Below, piece by piece: positions 48,201-57,808 of a DNA stretch of 64,000 bases. The DNA comes from Tsuneonella sp. CC-YZS046 (GTDB lineage Bacteria; Pseudomonadota; Alphaproteobacteria; Sphingomonadales; Sphingomonadaceae), in contig NZ_CP141590.1 in the NCBI RefSeq assembly GCF_035581365.1, forward strand, positions 1,240,001-1,304,000. Direction: 5' to 3'. Each line of letters opens with the position of its first letter. The first letter of the stretch is position 1. Made by a program: the position numbers and the translations under genes. A model generated the notes under the pieces. That model was not told the origin of the DNA. It searched no databases and was given only the letters and a program-made list of their open reading frames with translations.

Positions 48201-48443
48201 CGCCCGATCATAATGACCACAATCGCGGCGGGGCTGGCGGCAATCCCGCTCATGCTGGCCTTCGGCACGGGTTCGGAGCTGCGCCAGCCGCTCGGCGTGG
48301 CCGTTGTCGGCGGGCTGATCGTCAGCCAGGTGCTGACGCTGTTCACGACCCCGGTCGTCTATCTGGCCATCGAACGTCTTTTCCACCGCAAGCGGGACAA
48401 GGAACCTCGCTTGAAGACCATGCTGGAAGGAGATCCGGCATGA
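45288..48443 (+). CDS. RND multidrug efflux permease (MdtB/C-like)
   Basis: The 1,051-residue pump has two repeats of six transmembrane helices and large periplasmic loops (PLLPVAPLPETDFPTIQVSANLPGAS; GLDFSIMALIGIIMLIGIVKKNGILMVDFAL). The TM4 VDDAIVVVENIHRHME aspartate pair, needed for proton relay, is present. It resembles the MdtBC/HAE1 class that exports organic compounds; heavy-metal-class marks are absent, although its regulators are CopRS-like. Confidence 0.94.
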   Translation: MNVTDPEAGPDHEPAPRGRGISSGFIRRPVATILLTLAAILLGIAAFPLLPVAPLPETDFPTIQVSANLPGASPETMASSVATPLEVAFTAIPGITEMTSTSALGRTQIQIQFTLERDVDVAAQEVQAAINSVAGRLPADLPNLPTWRKVNPADSPVVVLNVQSDDMPLTELSDLVETRLSRQLSQIDGVGDVNIVGQQKPSIRVRSWPDRLAAYGVSMAEVRSALRAASVNQAKGTVHGANATTTFEANDQLFQPGEYEDVVVAWRNGAPVHLRDVAQISTGPENAYVGAFPNGKPGLALIVQRQPGANIVRIADAINEELPALSASLPASVDVSVLNDRTLTIRSSLHEVEITLILTIILVVAVMGIFLRQLSATLIVAAVLAVAVITTFAAMYLMGFSLNNLTLVALVIAVGFVVDDAIVVVENIHRHMEMGKTPLQAALDGAREIGFTVISITLSLIAAFIPLLFMGGIIGRLFREFSLTVTVALLISLVFALTLAPTLSARYMKTSAHRESGKKRATERLQDAYAKALRWTLARRTLTLFSFFLTIAIAVAGYILIPKGFFPLQDNAFIMGQTQAAEDISYPEMLRKHERMAEIVAKDPAVLSYNHAVGMTAGSSSLSTGRLWIVLKPRGERDVSTEELIARLSPKFEKIPGLQVSMRSAQDINIGSRGGGGQYSYVLKSSDTDALGLWANRMTQALSESSSFRDVRNDMQQGMRMQGLTIDRAAAARYGLSVEDIDQALYDSYGQRQIQQYQTQTNQYWVVLEADPSRFGSVSSLHAQFLRSPTTGAMIPLSAVTRIEPQTAGPLQIARNGLQPAANISFNLPAGVALGDAMAEIETIRQQIGMPASVTGTAQGSAQAFQDSLASQPWLILAALLAVYIILGVLYESYSTPLTILSTLPSAGLGAVFMLWLFGLDFSIMALIGIIMLIGIVKKNGILMVDFALDAQRKRGAKPEEAIFEAAVTRFRPIIMTTIAAGLAAIPLMLAFGTGSELRQPLGVAVVGGLIVSQVLTLFTTPVVYLAIERLFHRKRDKEPRLKTMLEGDPA

Positions 48444-49864
48444 CCCTGCGCCATGCTCTCCTGCCCTTGCTCTGTTGCCTTGCCGCCTGCGCCCACACCC
48501 CCACCTCTCCGCCCGAGCCCGATTCCATAAACAGCACCTGGGAAGGCGGAATCGCACAGGACGCCGAAGCAGCAGCCGGGGCATGGTGGACCAATTTCCA
48601 AGATCCCGTCCTCGATGCACTGATCGACGATGCGCAGCGGCGCAATGTCGACCTGCGTCTGGCTGCGGAACGGGTAATGGGGTCGCAGGCGCTCCGCCGG
48701 GCGGCACGGGCCGGATTGTTTCCTGAAATCTCCGGAGAAGCGCAACTCAGTCAAACCGACCGGGGTTCCCGGGCCAGCGGCGGCAACCAAGGCGGTAACG
48801 CTTCGCTGGGCTTCTCCGCGATCTGGGAACCCGATCTGTCCGGGCGCCTGTCCGCCGCGGTGCGAGTAGCCAGCGCGAATGTCATGGCGAGCCAGGCGGA
48901 CGCGGAAACGGTGCGCCTGTTGCTGTTGCAGGAAGTAGCCAGCGCCTACGTCGATTATCGCCTGCAGCGCGCGCTGTTGCGGCTAACGGAAAGGACCGCC
49001 CTCGCCCAGGAAGGCACGCTCAGGATCACTCGGGATCGTTACGCATTCGGCATGGTCAGCTCGCTCGAGGTCAGCAGAGGCGAGACGCTGGTGGCGCAGA
49101 CCCGCGCCGAACACGAACGCGCGGTGGAAAACGCCGCTTCCGCGCGCTATCGGCTGGCCTATCTTCTCTCCACCACGCCGGATGACATCACTGCCCGCTT
49201 AGGAGACGGAGATACGATCCCGTTGGCCAACCCCCTCCAGGTGCTGGCCTCGCCGGCCACCGTCCTCGAGCGCCGGCCGGATATTCGCGCTGCCGCGGCG
49301 CGCTATGCTGCTGCCGCAGGCGAGCGGGACATCGCAATCTCCGCGCGGTTTCCCCTGCTCTCCCTGTCAGGTTTGATCGGCGTCGATTCCGGCTCCGTCT
49401 CTTCGCTCTTCGATCGCGGCACCGGCATTGCCAGCGTGCTGGGCAGCCTGGTCATGCCCCTGCTCGATTTCGGGCGGCGGCAGGCGGACCTCGATGCGGC
49501 GGATTCGACGCTCCGCCAGGCTGGCCTCGAATATGAGCAGGTGACTCGCGCCGCGCTGCGCGAAACGCAAACGGCAATCATCTCCTATATCCAGGCGCAG
49601 GCGATCGAAGTCGAGTTGAGGCGCGCCGCCGAAGCCGCGCAAAAGGCCGAACGCGTATCGCTCCTCCAATATGACAGCGGCACACTGTCGCAATTCGAGG
49701 TTCTCGATGCGGCGCGCACGGTCTATCAGACCGAACGGGATCATGCGGCATCCGTGGCCGATGTGTCTGCGCGCCTCATAGCCCTGTTTCGCGCGTTGGG
49801 CTCCGCGCCAGAGAGTCCCACCGCTCCCGTCACCCCGTTTTCCGGAGATAGAGCCGCACCGTGA
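48440..49864 (+). CDS. Outer-membrane efflux lipoprotein (NodT family)
   Basis: The 474-residue TolC-like channel has a signal peptide with a lipobox (LAAC, Cys17) and the duplicated outer-membrane-efflux domains (WWTNFQDPVLDALIDDAQRRNVDL; LERRPDIRAAAARYAAAAGERDIA). Such lipoproteins form the outer part of RND systems. Coupled on both sides (ATGA, GTGA). Confidence 0.92.
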   Translation: MTLRHALLPLLCCLAACAHTPTSPPEPDSINSTWEGGIAQDAEAAAGAWWTNFQDPVLDALIDDAQRRNVDLRLAAERVMGSQALRRAARAGLFPEISGEAQLSQTDRGSRASGGNQGGNASLGFSAIWEPDLSGRLSAAVRVASANVMASQADAETVRLLLLQEVASAYVDYRLQRALLRLTERTALAQEGTLRITRDRYAFGMVSSLEVSRGETLVAQTRAEHERAVENAASARYRLAYLLSTTPDDITARLGDGDTIPLANPLQVLASPATVLERRPDIRAAAARYAAAAGERDIAISARFPLLSLSGLIGVDSGSVSSLFDRGTGIASVLGSLVMPLLDFGRRQADLDAADSTLRQAGLEYEQVTRAALRETQTAIISYIQAQAIEVELRRAAEAAQKAERVSLLQYDSGTLSQFEVLDAARTVYQTERDHAASVADVSARLIALFRALGSAPESPTAPVTPFSGDRAAP

Positions 49865-50547
49865 AAGTCTTGATCGTCGAGGACGAGCAGAAGACGGGAG
49901 ACTATCTGCGACGCGGCCTTTCGGAAGAAGGCTGGACGGCAGAATGCGCGCGCACGGGGCCGGAAGGGCTCTATCTTGCCCAGACGGGCCTGTATGACGC
50001 TGTGATCCTCGATGTCATGCTTCCCGGCATAGACGGGTTCAGCGTGCTGCAGAGATTGCGCGAAACCCACAGCACCCCGGTTATCATGCTGACGGCGCGC
50101 GATCAGGTCGATGATCGCCTGCGCGGCCTGCGCGGAGGCGCGGACGATTATCTGGTGAAACCGTTCTCGTTCCTTGAGCTTCTCGCAAGATTGCGCCTGA
50201 TCGTCCGCAGGAACCACCGGCAGGACGTTACCCAGGTCCAGATCGCCGACCTGCATATTGATTTCCTCGGCCGCCGCGTGACGCGTGGCCGCCGCAGGCT
50301 GACCTTGACGGTGAAGGAGTTCGCCCTGCTCGAAGTGCTGGCCCGCCGGCAGTCGCAGATCGTTTCGAAGACCGCCATCGCCGAACTGGTCTGGGACATC
50401 AATTTCGACACCAATACGAATGTCGTGGAAGTGGCCGTAAAGCGATTGCGCGCGAAGCTGGAGCTGCCTGGCGAAGGGAAGCTGATCCATACCGTGCGCG
50501 GCATGGGCTATACGCTTGAACAGCGCGGCGAGGATATGCTCTCATGA
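49861..50547 (+). CDS. OmpR-type response regulator (CopR/CusR class)
   Basis: The 228-residue regulator has a receiver (D51) and a winged-helix DNA-binding domain (TLTVKEFALLEVLARRQSQIVSKT; TNVVEVAVKRLRAKL). The N terminus KVLIVEDEQKTGDYLRRGL is typical of the heavy-metal response group (CopR/SilR/CzcR). It starts with GTG, and is probably autoregulated through the dyad at 44034-44071. Confidence 0.9.
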   Translation: MKVLIVEDEQKTGDYLRRGLSEEGWTAECARTGPEGLYLAQTGLYDAVILDVMLPGIDGFSVLQRLRETHSTPVIMLTARDQVDDRLRGLRGGADDYLVKPFSFLELLARLRLIVRRNHRQDVTQVQIADLHIDFLGRRVTRGRRRLTLTVKEFALLEVLARRQSQIVSKTAIAELVWDINFDTNTNVVEVAVKRLRAKLELPGEGKLIHTVRGMGYTLEQRGEDMLS

Positions 50548-51992
50548 ATGGCGCGCGCTCCATCTCCTTGCGTCTCGCCGCCATGTTCGGCCTTGCCCCT
50601 ACGCTGGTTTCCATAGTCGCCGGCGTTGCGCTCTTCTTCCTCCAGACCTCTGAATTCAATCGGCATACGCAGGAGGAATTGAGGGGCCGCTTCGTCATAG
50701 TGGAACGAATGGTGCAGCATAACACCGGAGGTCAGAGGTGGGCGCGCCTCGAGGAAAAGCTGGCGGATTTCACCCCTACGGACGGTAGCGTGCGCTTCCT
50801 GATCGACAGCGACGATCCGGATTACCGGATCGGAACCGACTTTCTGTCCGGAGCGGCTTTCACCGGGGAGGCCGAGGGTTTCGGAACCGCGACTGTGGGA
50901 GAGCGCCACTTCTCCACCCTTGCGAGCGATATTCCCGCCAAGGCGGAACGGCCGCCGGTGCGGCTGCTCATCGCCGTAGACCAGCGGCCGCAGGAGACTT
51001 CCAGGATGATGCTGGCTTACGGCATCCTGTTCGTCTCGCTGCTGACCATCATCGCCGTTTCGACCCTTGGCTGGTGGATCGCCCGGCGCGGCCTCGCCCC
51101 GGTCGACCGGCTTTCCGATCATGCCCAGGATCTTGGCGAAGGGGATCTGGCGCTCCGCCTGCCTGCCGAACGCCTGCCGACCGAACTGGAAGGCCTTGTG
51201 CTTTCCCTGAACGCCGCGCTCGAGCGGCTGCAACGCTCGCACCAGAAGCTCTCGGACTTCAACGCGGACGTGGCGCATGAATTGCGCACGCCGCTGACCA
51301 ATCTCATCGGCGAAACCCAGGTTGCGCTTACCCGCGACAGAAACACCGGCGACCTGACGGCCGTGCTGCAATCCAATCTCGAAGAGCTGGAGCGGATGCG
51401 CGCGATAATCAACGACATGCTTTTCCTCGCACGCGCGGACGCGGGCGACATTGCCGGAAACCTCGTGCTTGTCGATCTTGCCGAGGAGTGCAAACGCACC
51501 ATCGAGTTCATGGATGTGCTGTTCGAGGAAGCGGGAACCGAAGTCGTCATCGAAGGCGGCGCACAAGGCCAGATCGAGCCATCCCTGATTGGCCGGGCGC
51601 TCAGCAACCTGCTCGATAATGCGCTGAGGCACGGCAACCCGGGCGCGAAGGTCATCGTCCGCATAGAGGACAAGCCGGAAAGCGTTGCGGTTTCCGTCGT
51701 CAATTCAGGAAAGCCGATAGCGCCCGACGCGTTGCCCAGAATATTCGATCGCTTCTACTGTGCCGACCCTTCGCGCCAATCGGACGGCAGAAGCCATGGG
51801 CTGGGGCTGGCGATCGTCAAGGCAGTCGCCCGCATGCATGGTGGCACGGTTCACGCCTTCAATCGGGACGGGACGGTGTCGGTCGGCTTCGAACTTCCCA
51901 AACAGGCGACTGCAGCCGGAACCCATGCGCCCAAGGCAAGGAAAGTTGCGTGGAAAAGCCCGGGCGTTCAGACAAGGCCGAATATTGCCTGA
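50544..51992 (+). CDS. Sensor histidine kinase (CopS/CusS class)
   Basis: The 482-residue kinase has two membrane helices flanking a periplasmic sensor of about 130 residues, a HAMP domain, HisKA (VAHELRTPLTNLIGETQVAL) and HATPase (SNLLDNALRHG; SHGLGLAIV). Its N-terminal half resembles CusS/CopS-type metal sensors. The periplasmic part lacks an obvious cluster of metal-binding His/Met, so the signal may be different. Last gene of the efflux operon. Confidence 0.9.
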   Translation: MNGARSISLRLAAMFGLAPTLVSIVAGVALFFLQTSEFNRHTQEELRGRFVIVERMVQHNTGGQRWARLEEKLADFTPTDGSVRFLIDSDDPDYRIGTDFLSGAAFTGEAEGFGTATVGERHFSTLASDIPAKAERPPVRLLIAVDQRPQETSRMMLAYGILFVSLLTIIAVSTLGWWIARRGLAPVDRLSDHAQDLGEGDLALRLPAERLPTELEGLVLSLNAALERLQRSHQKLSDFNADVAHELRTPLTNLIGETQVALTRDRNTGDLTAVLQSNLEELERMRAIINDMLFLARADAGDIAGNLVLVDLAEECKRTIEFMDVLFEEAGTEVVIEGGAQGQIEPSLIGRALSNLLDNALRHGNPGAKVIVRIEDKPESVAVSVVNSGKPIAPDALPRIFDRFYCADPSRQSDGRSHGLGLAIVKAVARMHGGTVHAFNRDGTVSVGFELPKQATAAGTHAPKARKVAWKSPGVQTRPNIA

Positions 51993-52083
51993 TGAGTGGG
52001 GCTTGGCTGGCTGGCAAAGGCCAGGCATTTCGTATCTGGCCACCCGCGGTTGCCAGAACTAAAACGAAACGCCTAATAGCGCC

Positions 52084-53427
52084 ATGCAGTTGCAATCGCT
52101 CCAGACACAACAGTCTTCCTTCAAGCGCATTCTCCTGAATACGGCTTGGCTGCTGGGTGGGAAGGGTTTCGGAGCCGTCTGCGGCATCGCCTATCTGGCG
52201 ATCCTGACCCGGTCGCTCGGCCTCAAGGACTTCGGTCACTTCTCGCTGATCTTCGGCACTGCGCTCGCGCTGCAGGGGATCACCGGCGTGCAGAGCTGGC
52301 GCACGGTGGTCCGCTATGGAACCTCGCATATCCACGAGGAGGCCTGGGACAGGTTCGGCAGGCTCTCCATGTTCTGCGGATTGCTGGACATGCTCGGGGC
52401 CGTCGCCGGCTGCCTGATCGCCTTCGTCGCGATCTATGGCTTCGGCGAAGCGCTCGATCTCAATGCCGCTTATGTCAATGAGGCATTCTGGTTCTGCTGC
52501 GGCATGGTCTGGGCCCTGGTGTCGGCGCCCACCGGCGTCGTGAGAGCGCTTCATCGGTTCGATTCCGCGGTCTATGTCGAGGCAACCGTCCCCATCGGCC
52601 GGGTGATCGCGGCTCTGCTCATCTGGCATTTCGGCGCGACCGTGGGGGATTTCCTGTTGGCCTGGGTCCTGATCGATATGCTCGAGGCGATCTGCTACTG
52701 GGTAATGGCCCGCAAGCTGTGCCCTCAGTCGATCAAGCTCCGACACCTCGGCGAGTGGCGCCAGGCCCTGGCGGAAAATCCCGGGCTGATCCGCTTTTTC
52801 CTCTTCAGCCATGTCACCGTGACGCTCGACGCGGCCGTCCGTTTCGGCCCCTTGCTGGCGGTCGGCGGACTGGTCGGCACCAGGGCGGCGGGCCTGTACC
52901 GATTGGCCAGCCAGATCACCCAGGCGCTGGGCAAGCTGTCCATGCTGCTCACCAGGGTCGTCTATGCCGAGGTCGCGCGCGCGAAAGTCGCCATCGATGC
53001 CGCCGAGTTCCGCAAGCTCGCGCTTCGCACCAGCCTTGCCGCTGCCGTCGCCGGGGCCATCGTCATCTTCATCGCGCTTACCGCCGGTGAAACTCTTCTC
53101 GTATGGCTAGGCGGCGAGGAATTTCGCGGCGGCGCGGTCATCCTCGTGCCGCTGGCGGTGGCGGCCAGCCTGGAACTCGCCAGCGTCGCCTTCGAACCCG
53201 TCCTGCACGCCAGCAGCCGCGCCGGCCAGGCCCTGATTGCGCGCGGAATCACGCTGAGCATCCTGGTGACCGCGATCCTGACGGTGAAGGATCACGGCAG
53301 TGTCGGGATCGCCTGGGCGGTCGCCTTCGCGTCGGGCGTCGGATATCTGGCGACGGCCGCTCTCACCTATCGCGCGCTGCATTCGCCCGGGCCAGCCGCA
53401 GCAGCGGCAGACCAAATCCTGACCTGA
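52084..53427 (+). CDS. Polysaccharide flippase (Wzx/MOP family)
   Basis: The 447-residue inner-membrane protein has about 12-14 hydrophobic helices. Its start, AWLLGGKGFGAVCGIAYLAILTRSLGLKDFG, is typical of Wzx/RfbX lipid-linked oligosaccharide flippases. Next to the amidotransferase it suggests exopolysaccharide or O-antigen assembly; no glycosyltransferases are in the window. Confidence 0.85.
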   Translation: MQLQSLQTQQSSFKRILLNTAWLLGGKGFGAVCGIAYLAILTRSLGLKDFGHFSLIFGTALALQGITGVQSWRTVVRYGTSHIHEEAWDRFGRLSMFCGLLDMLGAVAGCLIAFVAIYGFGEALDLNAAYVNEAFWFCCGMVWALVSAPTGVVRALHRFDSAVYVEATVPIGRVIAALLIWHFGATVGDFLLAWVLIDMLEAICYWVMARKLCPQSIKLRHLGEWRQALAENPGLIRFFLFSHVTVTLDAAVRFGPLLAVGGLVGTRAAGLYRLASQITQALGKLSMLLTRVVYAEVARAKVAIDAAEFRKLALRTSLAAAVAGAIVIFIALTAGETLLVWLGGEEFRGGAVILVPLAVAASLELASVAFEPVLHASSRAGQALIARGITLSILVTAILTVKDHGSVGIAWAVAFASGVGYLATAALTYRALHSPGPAAAAADQILT

Positions 53428-53588
53428 GGATTGCCCCCGATTGCCCGAACATGGGCGAAATCAAATCTTGCGCCAATCCATGGCCCATCCGCGCATCCTA
53501 TCGACCTCCCCGCAAATCTTTCAACACACGCGGCGTCGATCGAACTCACCGGGTCCGAACACGTTCCGCATTACTGCGGGGCATTCCC

Positions 53589-55514
53589 ATGTGCGGATTC
53601 GCTGGCTGGTATCGTCGATCATCGCAAGCGGTCGCGCCTGAACATATCCGCAGGCAATGCGACGCCATCGTCCATCGCGGCCCGGACGACGACGGCTATT
53701 TCCTCGACGGCGATTTCGGCTTCGGGATGCGGCGCCTCAGCATCATCGACATTGCCGGCGGCGCCCAGCCGATGACGAGCGCAGATGGCCGCTACGTCAT
53801 CGTCTCCAACGGCGAGATCTACAACCATATGGAGCTGCGGCGCGACCTTGAAGCAGCGGGGCGGAGCTTCAGCACGCGGAGCGATACCGAGACGCTGCTC
53901 GCCAGCTATCTGCACTGGGGCGACGATGCCTGGCCCCGGCTCGAGGGCATGTATGCGACCGCGATCTGGGACCGGCGCGACCGCGTCCTGACGCTGGCGC
54001 GCGACCCGCTAGGGATCAAGCCGCTCTATATCACCCAGCAGAACGGCGGCATCGCCTTCGCTTCCGAAATCCGCTCGCTTCGCGTGCTCCCGCACCACGA
54101 GTTCGGCGTCAACGAACGGGCAGTCCACGACTTCTTCAAGTTCGGCCATGTCCAGCGCCCGCGGTCGATCTTCAGCGAAGTGCGCAGCCTGGACCCGGGC
54201 CACGTGCTTCGCATCGGCCCTGACGGCGGCGCATCGGTCAAGGCGTTCTGGACCCCCAGCTTCCAGCTCGACCCCGGCCTGTCGGAGGACGAGTGGATCG
54301 AGGAAACTCGGTCGCGCCTGCTCGATACGGTGAAGCGGCACATGCTGTCCGACGTGCCGCTGGGCGTTTTCCTTTCGGGCGGCGTCGATTCCAGTGCCAT
54401 GGCGGCCGCCATGACCCAGCTCGATGCCGCGCCGTTCAAAGCTTTCACCATCGGCTTTCCCAACTCGCAAATCGACGAAACGGAAGCCGCGTCGCGGATC
54501 GCCAGGCATCTGGGCATCGAGCATATCGTGCTGCCGCTGGAGCCTGCCAAGACTGCCGAATTGCTGCCCGCGGTGCAATCGGCCTTTGACGAGCCCTGCG
54601 CGGCGACCTCCGCCGTGCCGCACTGGCACCTTTCCAGGCTTGCCGCCGAGCATGTCAAGGTGGTGCTCTGCGGAGAGGGTTCGGACGAGATCTTCGCCGG
54701 CTACAAGCGGCAGCGGACGGCGCTCAATGCGGCGCGCTGGAGCCCGCTCATCCGGGGGCTGGGACCGCTGGCGAACATGCTCCAGTCGATCCCCACGACC
54801 TCGTCGACGAAGCTGAACTATCTCAAGCAGAACGCCTCCCGCTTCGTCGACTCCGCGCGACTGGACAACAGTTTCCAGCGCTTCTTCGCGGGCACGCAGA
54901 TGTCATCGCCAGGAACCCGCCAACGCCTCTACGATCCCGGTTTCCTCGCCCGCCATGATTCCTCCCGCCCGTTCGCCCGGTTGGAAGAGGAATATTTCCC
55001 CTCGCCCGAACTGCGCAAGCTCGAGCCTCTGCAGCAATTCCAGCTCGCCGACCTCACGGTGCATATGCCGGGATCGCTGCTCACACGGCTCGATCGGCCG
55101 AGCATGGCCCATTCGCTGGAAGCGCGCGTACCGTTCCTGTCGCACAAGTTCGTCGACTGGACGCTGTCCATGCCGATTTCGATGAAGCTGCGGGGCAAGA
55201 CTGGTAAATATGTGCTGCGCAAGGCCGCCGAGCCCTGGCTGCCCAAGGCCGCGCTGGATATGCGCAAGCTGGGCTTTCAGTTGCCCTTCGCCGAATGGTT
55301 CCGCAGCGACTTCAGTGAATTCGCACGGGAAGCGTGGAATGACAGCGGCGCTTCGAAGGCGGGATATCTGAACGAACGCGCTGTCGAAGAACTGTTCGCC
55401 GAACATCGCACCGGCATCGCGAACCATGGCCGGATGCTCTATGCTCTGGCGATGTTCGGCTGCTGGTGGACGCAGAACATGCCCGCCCCGGCAAAGACCG
55501 CGGTTGCCGCCTAA
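53589..55514 (+). CDS. asnB: Asparagine synthetase (glutamine-hydrolysing)
   Basis: The 641-residue enzyme has an N-terminal Ntn glutaminase domain starting at Cys2 (MCGFAG), with HRGPDDDG and NGEIYN, and a C-terminal ATP-pyrophosphatase domain with SGGVDSS at 263-269. It makes asparagine, or amidates a sugar or lipid in polysaccharide clusters: relatives next to flippases are often cell-surface amidotransferases. ATG 53589 is fixed by the catalytic cysteine; a longer ORF upstream is a shadow. Confidence 0.88.
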   Translation: MCGFAGWYRRSSQAVAPEHIRRQCDAIVHRGPDDDGYFLDGDFGFGMRRLSIIDIAGGAQPMTSADGRYVIVSNGEIYNHMELRRDLEAAGRSFSTRSDTETLLASYLHWGDDAWPRLEGMYATAIWDRRDRVLTLARDPLGIKPLYITQQNGGIAFASEIRSLRVLPHHEFGVNERAVHDFFKFGHVQRPRSIFSEVRSLDPGHVLRIGPDGGASVKAFWTPSFQLDPGLSEDEWIEETRSRLLDTVKRHMLSDVPLGVFLSGGVDSSAMAAAMTQLDAAPFKAFTIGFPNSQIDETEAASRIARHLGIEHIVLPLEPAKTAELLPAVQSAFDEPCAATSAVPHWHLSRLAAEHVKVVLCGEGSDEIFAGYKRQRTALNAARWSPLIRGLGPLANMLQSIPTTSSTKLNYLKQNASRFVDSARLDNSFQRFFAGTQMSSPGTRQRLYDPGFLARHDSSRPFARLEEEYFPSPELRKLEPLQQFQLADLTVHMPGSLLTRLDRPSMAHSLEARVPFLSHKFVDWTLSMPISMKLRGKTGKYVLRKAAEPWLPKAALDMRKLGFQLPFAEWFRSDFSEFAREAWNDSGASKAGYLNERAVEELFAEHRTGIANHGRMLYALAMFGCWWTQNMPAPAKTAVAA

Positions 55515-55566
55515 ACCGTTGTCTCTCGGCCCGGCTTGTCGCATGGTTTTCGGGTAGCCAAGGTAG

Positions 55567-56253
55567 ATGCACCCAATGCAGATATTGCTGATCGAGGACG
55601 ATGAGAGCCTGGCAGGGCATGTCGCCCGCGCGCTGCGAGAAGCGGGCCATGTCATCGATCACCGGGCGGACGGCCGCGACGGCTTGGTCCAGGCGACATG
55701 CGAAACCTACGACGTGCTCATCCTCGACCGCATGCTGCCTTCGGTGGACGGCCTCAAGATCCTTACCGCCCTGCGCGCAACCGATGATGCGACGCCGGTC
55801 CTGATTCTCAGCGCGCTGGATGATGTCGACGAACGAGTCAAAGGGCTCCGCGCGGGCGGTGACGACTATCTGCCCAAGCCCTTCGTGCTGTCGGAGCTTA
55901 TTGCCAGGGTGGAAGCGCTGGGGCGGCGCGGGCCGCTCACGGCGGAGCCGCCGCGCAGCCTGCAGGTCGGCGATCTCGAGATCGACCTGCTTGGCCAGGC
56001 CGTTCGCCGTGGCGGCCAGAAGATCGAGGTCACCACCCGGGAGTTCCGTATCCTGGCCTATCTCGCCCGCAACGAGGGCCGCGTCGTCACCCGCTCCATG
56101 CTGCTGGAGAATGTCTGGGACTATAACTTCGACCCGCAGACCAACATCATCGACCAGCATATCAGCAATCTGCGGCAGAAAATCGACCGGGACCACGACA
56201 GCCCACTGATCCACACCGTGCGCGGCGCCGGCTATGTGATGCGCGCGGGATGA
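55567..56253 (+). CDS. OmpR-type response regulator
   Basis: The 228-residue regulator has a receiver domain (D54, LILDRMLPSVDGL) and a winged-helix effector (TTREFRILAYLARNEGRVVTRSML; NIIDQHISNLRQKI). ATG 55567 has AAGG close upstream; an ATG at 55576 is also possible. Coupled to the kinase gene by ATGA. Confidence 0.92.
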   Translation: MHPMQILLIEDDESLAGHVARALREAGHVIDHRADGRDGLVQATCETYDVLILDRMLPSVDGLKILTALRATDDATPVLILSALDDVDERVKGLRAGGDDYLPKPFVLSELIARVEALGRRGPLTAEPPRSLQVGDLEIDLLGQAVRRGGQKIEVTTREFRILAYLARNEGRVVTRSMLLENVWDYNFDPQTNIIDQHISNLRQKIDRDHDSPLIHTVRGAGYVMRAG

Positions 56254-57602
56254 GGAAACTGCTCCAGAGCCTCTCGTTCCGCCTCGCCCTGACCTATGTC
56301 TTCCTGTTCTGCCTGTCCGTCGCCCTCATCGCCGGCCTATTCTACTGGACGACCGTCATCCGCCCGACCGATGCATTGAAGGCGCAGGTGGAGCGCGAAG
56401 GACGGGTTCTGTCGCGGCTTTATCTCGACGGTGGCCGGGAGGCATTGAAACAGGCCCTGGAGCGGCGGACCGCAGAACCCAACGAGCGCAAGGCATTCCA
56501 CGCCTTCCTCGATCCGCAGGGTATGCCGGTGACAGCCAATCTGCCGAGCTGGCCGCGCGAAAGTTCCTCGCGCTGGATCGAGATCGAGGCCGACACCTAT
56601 CTCGAAGGCGATGAGATCGACCATAATTCGCTCGTCCAGGATCACCGATTTCCCGATGGCGCGAGACTGCTGATCGGCCGCGACGCGGAAGACATCACGG
56701 CGCGCGACGAAATCATCCGGACGGGGGCGTTGTGGGTCCTGTCCGCAACCCTTGTCCTCGGCGTTGCCGTGGGGCTGCTGATGAGCCGGGCGATCGGGCA
56801 TCGCATCGATACGATCAACCTCGCGGCTCGCCGCATCATGGATGGAGAGTTCAGCGGCCGGGTCCCGGTCCGCGGCAGCAACGATGACTTCGACCGACTG
56901 GGAGAGACGCTCAACCTCATGCTCGAGCGCATCCAGGAATCGTTCGAGGCGGTGCGCCGGGTATCCGACAACGTCTCGCACGAACTCCGAACGCCGCTTG
57001 CGCGCCTGGTGGCAAGGCTGGAACGCCTCGAGCCGGAAAACGGCGATCCTTCTCAGCGCCTCGTGCTGCAGGATCTCGCAATCGACGAGGCGCGAAGGCT
57101 GCAACGTATTTTCGACGCCCTGTTGCGGATCGCCCGGATCGAAAGCGGCGGCCGGGAGAAGGACTTGCGGTTCACCGACGTGTCGCTGCTTCTGACCGAC
57201 GTCGCCGAATATCATGCGCCCGAAGCGGCCAGGCGCACGGTTCAGCTGATTAGCGCCATCGAACCGGGATTGACTGCCGAGGCGGACCCGGACCTGCTGT
57301 TCCAGGCAGTTTCCAACCTGCTCGACAATGCGCTGAAATATGTGCCGGAAGGCGGGAAAGTCTGCCTGCAGGCGCGAAAAACCGACAGCCGGATTCAAAT
57401 CCGGATCAGCGACAATGGCCCCGGCCTGGAGGCCGATGAGATAGATAGAGTGACGGAGCGGTTCTACCGTGGCGCAAACGCCAAGGCATCGCCCGGCGAA
57501 GGGCTCGGCCTCAGCGTTGTCGCAGCCATTGCCAAGTTCCATGCGGCCGACCTGCGGCTTGTCGCGCTGAACCCCGGCCTCGCCGTTGAATTCACGATCT
57601 GA
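56250..57602 (+). CDS. Sensor histidine kinase (PhoQ/QseC-like)
   Basis: The 450-residue kinase has a first membrane helix (~10-28), a periplasmic domain of about 140 residues, a second helix (LWVLSATLVLGVAVGLLMSRAI), HAMP, HisKA (VSDNVSHELRTPLARLVARL) and HATPase (NLLDNALKYVPEGG; GEGLGLSVV). The periplasmic sensor resembles no domain I can name. Partner of the preceding regulator. Confidence 0.9.
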   Translation: MRKLLQSLSFRLALTYVFLFCLSVALIAGLFYWTTVIRPTDALKAQVEREGRVLSRLYLDGGREALKQALERRTAEPNERKAFHAFLDPQGMPVTANLPSWPRESSSRWIEIEADTYLEGDEIDHNSLVQDHRFPDGARLLIGRDAEDITARDEIIRTGALWVLSATLVLGVAVGLLMSRAIGHRIDTINLAARRIMDGEFSGRVPVRGSNDDFDRLGETLNLMLERIQESFEAVRRVSDNVSHELRTPLARLVARLERLEPENGDPSQRLVLQDLAIDEARRLQRIFDALLRIARIESGGREKDLRFTDVSLLLTDVAEYHAPEAARRTVQLISAIEPGLTAEADPDLLFQAVSNLLDNALKYVPEGGKVCLQARKTDSRIQIRISDNGPGLEADEIDRVTERFYRGANAKASPGEGLGLSVVAAIAKFHAADLRLVALNPGLAVEFTI

Positions 57603-57785
57603 GCCATCGGCGCCAAACGACGCAATTTGGGGTTGCCACGCACCGGACAGATTCGATTACTGCGGCCCCGTTTCCCTGCCGGGCGAGGCCGGAAGAACGC
57701 CTTGAGATGGGCCAACAAAAAATGCGGTTTACCGCGTGTTTCAAACTGCTAAACGACATCTTGCCAAGGCGTCCACGCTAGGCGC

Positions 57786-57808
57786 TCCGTCACGCGGGAA
57801 GTGACGGA
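57786..57808. promoter_or_regulatory. Perfect dyad in the 320-bp gap after the second kinase
   Basis: TCCGTCAC-GCGGGAA-GTGACGGA is a perfect 8-bp inverted repeat. A second short dyad, GCGGT-TT-ACCGC, lies at 57724-57735. The gap 57603-57922 has no gene that I recognise. The first dyad could be the terminator of the two-component operon or an operator for the sulfur genes that follow. Confidence 0.4.

Noticed and set aside
53103-53588. Extended asnB frame starting inside the flippase gene
   Set aside because: Glutamine amidotransferases of this class must begin with Met-Cys; the real start is ATG 53589.
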